In this document: positions 57,831 through 64,000 of the stretch, piece after piece
Layout of the letters: each line of letters opens with the position of its first letter
Position numbering within the stretch: position 1 is the stretch's first letter
Assembly (NCBI RefSeq): GCF_014650455.1
Contig: NZ_BMUZ01000014.1
Coordinates: 62,001-126,000, forward strand
DNA: 64,000 nucleotides
Reading direction: 5' to 3'
DNA from: Streptomyces xanthochromogenes
Lineage (GTDB): Bacteria; Actinomycetota; Actinomycetes; Streptomycetales; Streptomycetaceae
Program-made: the position numbers and the translations under genes
Notes under the pieces: generated by a model
What the model was told of the DNA's origin: nothing
What the model saw: only the letters and a program-made list of their open reading frames with translations
Database searches by the model: none

Positions 57831-59092
57831 GGGCGTGGCTCCAAGGGGATCGCGGCGGACAGGACGGTGCCTTCGCCGGGGGACGATTCGACGGTCAGGG
57901 TGCCGCCCAGCTGCCGCACCCGGGCGTGCATCGCGGGCAGGCCGTGGCCCCGTACGCCGGGCGAGGGGGCCCGGGCGCCGAGGGGCCCGGGGGTGAAGCC
58001 CCGGCCGTCGTCCGCGATGTCCAGGACCACCTGGTCGCCCAGATAGGTGAGGGTGAGCGCCGCCGTGGTGGCCCCGGCGTGTTCGCGTACGTTCGCGAGC
58101 GCGCCCTGGGCGATGCGCAGCAGGGCCGAACCGACCCGGTCGGGCAGCGCCGCGACCGGTGCCCCGTCGATGTGGCAGCGCACCGCGAACGCCCCCGACT
58201 CCGCCGACTCCCGCGCCGCGAGCGCACGCAGCGCCTCGTCGAGGCCGCCGCCCGCGGCGAGGTCGGCCGGGGCCAGGTCGTGGACGAACCGGCGGGCCTC
58301 CGCCAGATTGCGTTCCGCGATGGACTCGGCGGTCCGGACGTGACGGCGTGCGGCGTCGGCGTCGGTGGCCCACACCCGGTCGGCAGCCTGCAACAGCATC
58401 TGCTGGCTGGACAGGCCCTGGGCGAGGGTGTCGTGGATCTCCATGGAGAGCCGCTGGCGTTCGGCGAGCGTGCCCTCACGGCGTTCGGTGGCGGCGAGTT
58501 CGCGCCGGGTGCGCAGCAGGTCGTCGATCAACTCCCGCTGCCGTTCGGCCAGTTCGCGCTGACGGTCGGACTGGCGCTGCATCTGTACGAACACGGCCGT
58601 CGCGATCGCCGCCACGGCGGGCGGGGCGAGGACCAGGTTCGGGTCGAAGCCGTCGGCGGAGAGCTCGACCTGGGCGATCACCACGAACGCGGTCAGCACC
58701 GCGACCAGTACCAGTGCCGCGCGCGGCCGCAGCGTACGCAGGCCGGTGTAGAACAGCGGGACCGCGCACCACGCGAAGCTCGGCGCGAGCACCACCAGGA
58801 CCATCCAGGTGGCCACGACCCCGCCGAGCCAGGCGAGCCGGCGGGGGGTCGGCCGCGAGCCCAGCGCCGGCCCGAGCACGTACAGCAGGGCGAGCGCCGT
58901 CGAGAGCGCGATGATCCAGGGCGTGCGGACGTCCCCGGGGTGCCGGATCAGGAACCGGGCGAGCGAGGCGCCGAGCAGCAGGAAGAACGCCGCGTGCATG
59001 ACCACCGGCAGCCACCGCTCGGTGCCGGGCGGGTCGACGGTGTCGCGCACCGCATGCCCGCCGTCGATGCCGTCGGCGTCGCCGTCGTCCAT
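57827..59092 (-). CDS. senS: Redox/haem sensor kinase SenS
   Basis: Histidine kinase of 421 residues. Five or so membrane segments fill about residues 30-170 (WLPVVMHAAFFLLLGASLAR, WIIALSTALALLYVLGPAL, VVATWMVLVVLAPSFAWCAV, ALVLVAVLTAFVVIAQVEL). A coiled coil follows, then the HisKA_3 His in RLSMEIHDTLAQGLSSQ and the ATPase boxes ANVREHAGATT, DIADDGRGF and HGLPAMHARV. SenS senses stress through extracellular HbpS. The ATG at 59092 follows GGAGGGCGGAG. Confidence 0.85.
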   Translation of the reverse strand: MDDGDADGIDGGHAVRDTVDPPGTERWLPVVMHAAFFLLLGASLARFLIRHPGDVRTPWIIALSTALALLYVLGPALGSRPTPRRLAWLGGVVATWMVLVVLAPSFAWCAVPLFYTGLRTLRPRAALVLVAVLTAFVVIAQVELSADGFDPNLVLAPPAVAAIATAVFVQMQRQSDRQRELAERQRELIDDLLRTRRELAATERREGTLAERQRLSMEIHDTLAQGLSSQQMLLQAADRVWATDADAARRHVRTAESIAERNLAEARRFVHDLAPADLAAGGGLDEALRALAARESAESGAFAVRCHIDGAPVAALPDRVGSALLRIAQGALANVREHAGATTAALTLTYLGDQVVLDIADDGRGFTPGPLGARAPSPGVRGHGLPAMHARVRQLGGTLTVESSPGEGTVLSAAIPLEPRP

Positions 59093-59277
59093 CCGTTCTC
59101 CGCCCTCCTCGCTCACGCCTCTCACCTGCCCGTACGCACGAGCCGCCTCCTCATCGTCACCCGGACCGGCCACCCCCGCATCAACCGATCGGCTGACGGG
59201 CCCATCCGCCGTACCGCGCCGCGGGAGCAGCCGGTACGCCGAGGGGAACGGTCCCTTCGCGGCGCCAGGATCGAAGC

Positions 59278-59892
59278 ATGAACCTCACGACGAAGAACCC
59301 CGCCACCGACAGCTCCGCCACCTCCGCCGACTCCACCAGCTCCACCACGAGGAACACGCGGCGCAAGAAGCTCGCCCTGTCCGCCACCGCGCTCGCCATC
59401 GCCGCTGCCGGCACCTTCGGCGTCGTCACCGCCAACGCCGCCAGTGGCACCGGCACCGCGGCCCTGGCTCCCGTCGCCGGCCAGAACCTCACCACCTCCA
59501 CCCACCTCACGGTCGGCGCCGCCACGAAGGCCGCCCAGGCGGCCCTGAACGCGGCCGTCAAGGAGAACCAGAAGGTCTCCGTCGCCGTGGTCGACCGCAA
59601 CGGCAACACCCTCGTGACGCTGCGCGGCGACGGGGCCGGTCCGCAGTCGCCGGAGTCGGCCGAGCGCAAGGCGTACACCGCCGTCTCCTGGAACGCGCCC
59701 ACCTCCGAGCTGGCCAAGCGCCTCGCCCAGACCCCGAACCTGAAGGACATCCCCGGCACCCTGTTCCTCGCGGGCGGCGCCCCCGTCCAGGCGAAGGGCG
59801 CTCCGATCGCCGGTGTCGGCGTGGCCGGGGCCCCGAGCGGCGACCTCGACGAGAAGTTCGCGCAGGCGGGCGTCGCCGCACTGGGGAAGTAG
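59278..59892 (+). CDS. hbpS: Secreted haem-binding protein HbpS
   Basis: Exported protein of 204 residues in the GlcG/HbpS family. A long twin-basic signal (RNTRRKKLALSATALAIAAA) ends near VTANAASG; Arg-Arg suggests Tat export, as known for HbpS. The mature domain has ATKAAQAALNAAVKENQKVS, VAVVDRNGNTLVTLRGDG and VGVAGAPSGDLDEKFAQAG. In S. reticuli HbpS oligomers bind haem and iron and control SenS autophosphorylation. Divergent from senS, with 185 bases between. Confidence 0.87.
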   Translation: MNLTTKNPATDSSATSADSTSSTTRNTRRKKLALSATALAIAAAGTFGVVTANAASGTGTAALAPVAGQNLTTSTHLTVGAATKAAQAALNAAVKENQKVSVAVVDRNGNTLVTLRGDGAGPQSPESAERKAYTAVSWNAPTSELAKRLAQTPNLKDIPGTLFLAGGAPVQAKGAPIAGVGVAGAPSGDLDEKFAQAGVAALGK

Positions 59893-59969
59893 GACCCTCA
59901 AGTAAAGCCCTGGTAGCGGAAACACGGCCCCCGGGCGCGGGTGGCCGTGTCGCCCGTAGGATCACAGAC

Positions 59970-61418
59970 GTGGACAAAGGATCCGAGAGGCGGGCAGGAC
60001 CGGCACGGCTCGCGGGCAGCCGAACGCACCGCACCCGCCGCACCCGCCTCGCGGCCGTCGCGGCGCTCACCGCCCTCGCCGTCACCTCGTGCACCGGCGG
60101 AGTGACCGGCACCCCGGGCTCGTCCGGCACGCGCGACGCGCTCTTCCCCAAGCTCGGCAACGACGGCTACGACGTCCAGCACTACAGCCTGGACCTGGAC
60201 TACGACCCGGCGAGCGGGCGCCTCACGGCCGGGGCCACCATCGTGGCGAAGGCCGTCAAGGACCTCAGCGCCTTCGACCTCGACTTCGCGGGCATGAACG
60301 TGGAGTCGGCCACCGTCGACGACGAGCCGGCCGCCGTCAACCGGGCCGGGGACGAGCTCACCCTGCGGCCCGAGCAAGATCTCACCGAGGGCGAGACGTT
60401 CACGACGTACGTGCGCTACTCGGGCCGCCCCAAGACCATCACGGACCTCGACGGCTCCCAGGAGGGCTGGCTGCGCTCGTCCGGCGGACGCGTGCTCGCG
60501 CTCGGCGAACCGACCGGCTCGATGGCCTGGTTCCCGTCCAACAACCACCCGAGCGACAAGGCCACGTACGACATCAAGGTGACCGTGCCCGACGGCCTCC
60601 AGGCCGTGTCCAACGGCGAGTTGGTGTCGAGGACGGTCAACAAGGGCCGTGCGACGTTCAGTTGGCGTACCAGGGAGCCGATGGCGACCTATCTGGCGAC
60701 CGTCGCGATCGGACCGTACGAGATCGACAAGGGTACGACCGGGTCCGGCATCCCGATCTACAGCGCCATCGACCCCGGGGTGCGCAAGCAGACCGCCGCC
60801 GTCGTCGCCCAGCTGCCGGACATGCTCGCCTGGGAGGAGAAGCGGTTCGGGCCCTACCCGTTCGCGTCCACCGGGGTGATCGTGGCGCCCGCGAAGGCCT
60901 CGGGCTACGCCTTGGAGACACAGAACCGGCCGGTGCTGCCGCTCGACCACTTCGACGCCAGCACCCTCGTGCACGAGCTGGCCCACCAGTGGTTCGGCGA
61001 CTCCGTCACCCCGGCCGTCTGGCGGGACATGTGGCTCAACGAGGGCTTCGCGCAGTACACGGAGTGGCTGTGGAGCGAGGACCACGGCGGTCCGAGCGCC
61101 CAGCAGATCTTCGACGAGGAGTACGCCAAGGACGACGGCGACGACATCTGGGCCTTCCCGCCGGCCAAGCCGCCGACCGCCGCCGATGTGTCGGGGCGGC
61201 CGGTGTACGTGCGCGGTGCCATGGTCGTGCACAAGATCCGCGAGGCGGTCGGCGAGGACCGATTCCGCACCCTCGTGCAGGACTGGGTGCGCCTCCACCG
61301 TCACGGCAACGCCTCGACCAAGGACTTCACCCGCTTCGTGGACGACGAAGCGGGCCACCGCCTGTCGACGGTGTGGGACACCTGGCTCTACGGGGACGGG
61401 AAGCCCGACAGCCCGTAG
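59970..61418 (+). CDS. Lipoprotein M1-family metallopeptidase
   Basis: Exported zinc aminopeptidase of 482 residues. The lipobox is VTSC (LTALAVTSCTGG). The N-terminal beta domain (about 50-250) precedes the catalytic region: HELAHQWFGDSVT with the two His and the Glu, then LNEGFAQYTEWLW supplying the third zinc ligand Glu. The substrate-recognition GXMEN motif of classical M1 enzymes appears replaced by ASGYALETQNR. The start is GTG at 59970 with AGGA before it. Probably degrades peptides at the cell surface. Confidence 0.88.
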   Translation: MDKGSERRAGPARLAGSRTHRTRRTRLAAVAALTALAVTSCTGGVTGTPGSSGTRDALFPKLGNDGYDVQHYSLDLDYDPASGRLTAGATIVAKAVKDLSAFDLDFAGMNVESATVDDEPAAVNRAGDELTLRPEQDLTEGETFTTYVRYSGRPKTITDLDGSQEGWLRSSGGRVLALGEPTGSMAWFPSNNHPSDKATYDIKVTVPDGLQAVSNGELVSRTVNKGRATFSWRTREPMATYLATVAIGPYEIDKGTTGSGIPIYSAIDPGVRKQTAAVVAQLPDMLAWEEKRFGPYPFASTGVIVAPAKASGYALETQNRPVLPLDHFDASTLVHELAHQWFGDSVTPAVWRDMWLNEGFAQYTEWLWSEDHGGPSAQQIFDEEYAKDDGDDIWAFPPAKPPTAADVSGRPVYVRGAMVVHKIREAVGEDRFRTLVQDWVRLHRHGNASTKDFTRFVDDEAGHRLSTVWDTWLYGDGKPDSP

Positions 61419-61454
61419 AGCCAGGTGGGTTGGTCAACTACGCGGTGCCGGCCG

Positions 61455-63002
61455 TCACTTCACGTTGATGGCGGTCCAGGCGGCGCCCACCGTCTTGTAC
61501 TCGGTGCTGGTCGTGCCGTACAGGTCGCCCGCCGCCTTCAGGGTCGCGGCGCGCGCGGCCTTGTAGTTGGTGGTCGAGGTCATGTACGTGGAGAGCGCCT
61601 TGTACCAGATCTTGTACGCCTTGACCCGGCCGATCCCGGTGACCTTGGAGCCGTCGTACGTCGGCGAGTTGTAGTTCACGCCGTTGATCGTCTTCGCGCC
61701 GCTGCCCTCGGACAGCAGGTAGAAGAAGTGGTTGGCGGGGCCGGACGAGTAGTGCACGTCCTTGTTGCCGACGCCGCTCGACCAGTAGTCGGCCGACGCG
61801 CCGTCCTTGCTGGGCTTGTCCATGTAGCGCAGCGGGGTGCCGTTGCCGTTGATGTCGATCTTCTCGCCGATGAGGTAGTCGCCCTTGTCGGAGGCGTTGT
61901 TGGCGAAGAACTCGACCGAGGTGCCGAACATGTCGCTGGTCGCCTCGTTGAGGCCGCCGGACTCACCGCTGTAGTTCAGCTTGGCGGTGGCCGCGGTCAG
62001 GCCGTGGCTCATCTCGTGTCCGGCCACGTCGAGCGCGGTGAGCGGCTTGTTGTTGCCCTGGCCGTCGCCGTACGTCATGCAGAAGCAGCTGTCGTCCCAG
62101 AACGCGTTGACGTACGCGTTGCCGTAGTGGACCCGGGAGTAGGCGGCCTTGCCGTTGCCCGCGATGCCGTTGCGGCCGAGCTCGGTCTTGTAGAAGTCCC
62201 ACGTCTCGGCCGCACCGTAGTGGGCGTCGACGGCGGCGGTCTCGCGGTTGGACGGCGAGCCGTTGCCCCAGGTGTCGGTGGACTTCGTGAAGAGCGTGCC
62301 GGTGCCGGAGCTGCCGCCCTTCAGGTCGTACGTCTTGTGACCCCCGCGCGCGGCGTCGGTGAGGCTGTAGGTCGAGCCGCTCTTGGTGGTGCCGAGCGTG
62401 ACGGTGCCGGAGTACTCGCTGGTCCCGGTGCCGGTCTCGATCTCCTCGTGGGAGTAGAGCTGGGCGCCGGTGGTGGCGTCCGTGACGATGTCGCGGCGGC
62501 TCGGCGTGCCGTCCGGCTGGGTGCCGGTGACGGTGCGCTCGTACGCGAGGACGGGCTTGCCGGAGGCGGCCCAGACGACCTTGCGCGAGCCGGTGGGGGC
62601 GGCCTTGAGCGAGGTGGTGGTGGCGACGGATATCTTCGCGTCGGTCGCCTTGTCGACGCCCTTGACGGCGCCGTCCTTCGCGGTGTGCACGACGAGGTCG
62701 CCACCGAGGACGGGCAGGCCGTCGAGGGTGCGCTCGTAGCGGGTGTGGACCGTGCCGTCGGCGTCCTTGATGACGTCGCGGACGACGAGCTTTTCCTTGG
62801 CGCCGAGCCCGAGGCCCTTGGCGGTGGCGGGTGCCGCGTCCTGCGCCGCGCTCAGGGCGTCGGCGCGCTGGGTGGTGGTGAGGTCCAGCGCGGTGGCACC
62901 GGCGGCGCGGTCGGTGGCGCCGGCCGTGGAGCCGGCTTGTACGCCGACGACGACCATGGCGGCGGATGCAGCAAGAGCGGCGGCACGCAGAGTGGTTCGC
63001 AC
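61455..63002 (-). CDS. Secreted M4 (thermolysin-like) metallopeptidase
   Basis: Extracellular neutral protease of 515 residues made as a preproenzyme. Signal (LRAAALAASAAMVVVGVQAG), FTP/PepSY propeptide to about residue 200 (TRYERTLDGLPVLGGDLVVH), then the catalytic domain with the zinc motif DVAGHEMSHGLTA, GGLNEATSDMFG with the third ligand Glu, and the C-terminal DVHYSSGPANHFFYLLS with the proton-donor His. The GTG at 63002 follows GAAGGAGA. Converges on the M1 peptidase gene. Confidence 0.92.
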   Translation of the reverse strand: MRTTLRAAALAASAAMVVVGVQAGSTAGATDRAAGATALDLTTTQRADALSAAQDAAPATAKGLGLGAKEKLVVRDVIKDADGTVHTRYERTLDGLPVLGGDLVVHTAKDGAVKGVDKATDAKISVATTTSLKAAPTGSRKVVWAASGKPVLAYERTVTGTQPDGTPSRRDIVTDATTGAQLYSHEEIETGTGTSEYSGTVTLGTTKSGSTYSLTDAARGGHKTYDLKGGSSGTGTLFTKSTDTWGNGSPSNRETAAVDAHYGAAETWDFYKTELGRNGIAGNGKAAYSRVHYGNAYVNAFWDDSCFCMTYGDGQGNNKPLTALDVAGHEMSHGLTAATAKLNYSGESGGLNEATSDMFGTSVEFFANNASDKGDYLIGEKIDINGNGTPLRYMDKPSKDGASADYWSSGVGNKDVHYSSGPANHFFYLLSEGSGAKTINGVNYNSPTYDGSKVTGIGRVKAYKIWYKALSTYMTSTTNYKAARAATLKAAGDLYGTTSTEYKTVGAAWTAINVK

Positions 63003-63309
63003 TCGGTGGTCTCCTTCACTCGTTCCGTGGGGGCGAATGGGAGACTGCCAGGCGATGACCTCTTCTTGACAGAGACGCGACAACTATTTGGCCTGATCGT
63101 GTCCGAAAGCAGGTCCATGCTGTCCGCTGACCGACTAATTCAAGCCGTGCGTGCGGGAGTTGCTGTGGGGGTGCGTGTGCTCGGCGCGAGCGCGGAGGCC
63201 CCCTCGGCGGGCACCCGCGAGCGCCGCGCCCGGCAGGGGCTTCGCGCCAGGCAAAGCGTGCCGAGCCGGGTGAAAGATGCCGAGCCGGTTAAAAGGTGCC
63301 CCGCGCGGC

Positions 63310-63490
63310 AAAGGTGGCCTCTTGCGGCGAAGTTGCCGCCGAGCACGCGAAGTTGACCCGCACGCGGAGGTGCCCCGCATGGCGAAGTCGCCGCCGCACA
63401 CGTGAAGTCGACCCGTACGCGGAGGTGCCCCCGCACGGCACGGGTGGCGCCGCGCACGTGAAGGTGCCCCGTACGCGGAGGTGCCCCCGG
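63310..63490. repeat. Degenerate repeats of CGCGGAGGTGCCCC
   Basis: CGCGGAGGTGCCCC occurs three times (63364, 63418 and 63474) with related GCGAAGT(C/T)GACCCG units between. The region 63003-63534 holds no gene. Confidence 0.6.
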
Positions 63491-63516
63491 CTTTCCCCGC
63501 CGGGGGCACCTCCGCG
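63474..63516 (-). terminator. Terminator after terD
   Basis: CGCGGAGGTGCCCCCGG and its exact inverse form a 17-base stem, 18 bases beyond the terD stop on the minus strand. Confidence 0.8.
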
Positions 63517-63534
63517 TCAACTGCCGCCGGAACG

Positions 63535-64000
63535 TCAGACGCTGACGCCGAAGTCCTGCGCGATGCCGACCAGGCCCGAGGCGTAACCCTGGCCCACGGC
63601 GCGGAACTTCCACTCGGCGCCGTTGCGGTACAGCTCGCCGAAGACCATGGCGGTCTCGGTCGCGGCGTCCTCGCTCAGGTCGTAGCGGGCGATCTCGGCG
63701 CCGCCGGCCTGGTTCACGATGCGGATGTACGCGTTGCGCACCTGGCCGAAGTTCTGCGAGCGCGTCTCGGCGTCGTAGATGGAGACCGGGAAGACGATCT
63801 TGTCGACGTCGGCGGGCAGGCCTGCCAGGTTGACGTTGATCGCCTCGTCGTCGCCCTCGCCCTGGCCGGTGGTGTTGTCACCGGTGTGGACGATGGTCTG
63901 GTCCGGCGTCGACTTGTTGTTGAAGAAGACGAAGTGGCCGTCGGAGTAGACCTTGCCCGTCGCGTTCACCGCGATGGCCGAGGCGTCGAGGTCGAAGTCG
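63535..64000 (-). CDS. terD: TerD-family stress protein, N-terminus off window
   Basis: C-terminal 154 residues of a TerD protein (tellurite and stress resistance; calcium-binding). The frame runs to the window edge, where DFDLDASAIAVN, the usual calcium-binding stretch, is seen; the full family length is near 190 residues. Other family marks: FVFFNNKSTPDQTIVHTGDN, GEGDDEAINVNLAGLPADVD, AYIRIVNQAGGAEIARYDLS and WKFRAVGQGYASGLVGIAQD. The GTG at 63969 is not the true start. Separate from, but related to, the TerD domain of the Mrr fusion. Confidence 0.92.
   Translation of the reverse strand, partial: DFDLDASAIAVNATGKVYSDGHFVFFNNKSTPDQTIVHTGDNTTGQGEGDDEAINVNLAGLPADVDKIVFPVSIYDAETRSQNFGQVRNAYIRIVNQAGGAEIARYDLSEDAATETAMVFGELYRNGAEWKFRAVGQGYASGLVGIAQDFGVSV

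Noticed and set aside
59240..59260. GGGAACGGTCCC-type dyad before hbpS as SenR site
   Set aside because: Too short and too common in such DNA to claim without a known SenR consensus at hand.

Overview
The window is a piece of a Streptomyces chromosome: very G+C-rich coding DNA, GTG and TTG starts behind GGAGG-type ribosome sites, and a run of genes that are markers of the genus (mshA, gpmA, phoU with senX3/regX3, carD, ispD/ispF, cysS, rlmB, msiK, then hbpS/senS/senR). Core housekeeping DNA is interrupted by accessory blocks that stand out by lower G+C, gene decay or plasmid-type genes.

Layout. 1-4.5 kb is a defence island read leftwards: a reverse transcriptase cut by the window edge, a wrecked IS1380-type transposase, and a two-gene CBASS cassette (HNH-SAVED nuclease then CD-NTase cyclase). 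4.5-15.2 kb is core: a zinc-motif sigma factor, an HTH regulator, an HbhA-like protein, a REC-PP2C phosphatase, an NlpC/P60 hydrolase, mshA, an MFS transporter and gpmA. 15.2-18.3 kb is a patchy strip with a 40-residue peptide gene, a dead integrase, a secreted protein, an HNH nuclease and a Cys-rich peptide. 18.4-32 kb is core: the phosphate regulon pair with a PHO box, carD, isoprenoid genes, cysS, rlmB and msiK.

32.3-40 kb is an actinomycete integrative and conjugative element (AICE, pSAM2 type) entered at tRNA-Thr(TGT): int, xis, repSA, small spread/transfer proteins, the FtsK-like Tra, a KorSA-type GntR repressor with its palindromic operators, and a Pif-like Nudix protein. Its cargo (40.1-45.8 kb) is the most interesting part: a 168-base nested inverted repeat, a tightly overlapping three-gene operon (tandem GHKL ATPase/histidine kinase, REC-domain protein, ComEC-type metallo-beta-lactamase-fold hydrolase) and a divergent N6-adenine methylase. 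I propose the operon as a phosphorelay-type defence system related in logic to Detocs but with another effector. No right attachment site was found by eye.

46.4-49.3 kb holds a four-gene overlapping GntR operon facing a second GntR/UTRA gene with three TGTCTAGAGA operator copies. 49.4-64 kb returns to chromosome-like content: an Mrr-TerD fusion, an FAD oxidoreductase, a lipoprotein thioredoxin, a rhomboid-like protein, a pentapeptide protein, repeat arrays, the haem/redox-sensing SenR-SenS-HbpS set, two secreted metallopeptidases (M1 and M4) and a terD cut by the right edge.
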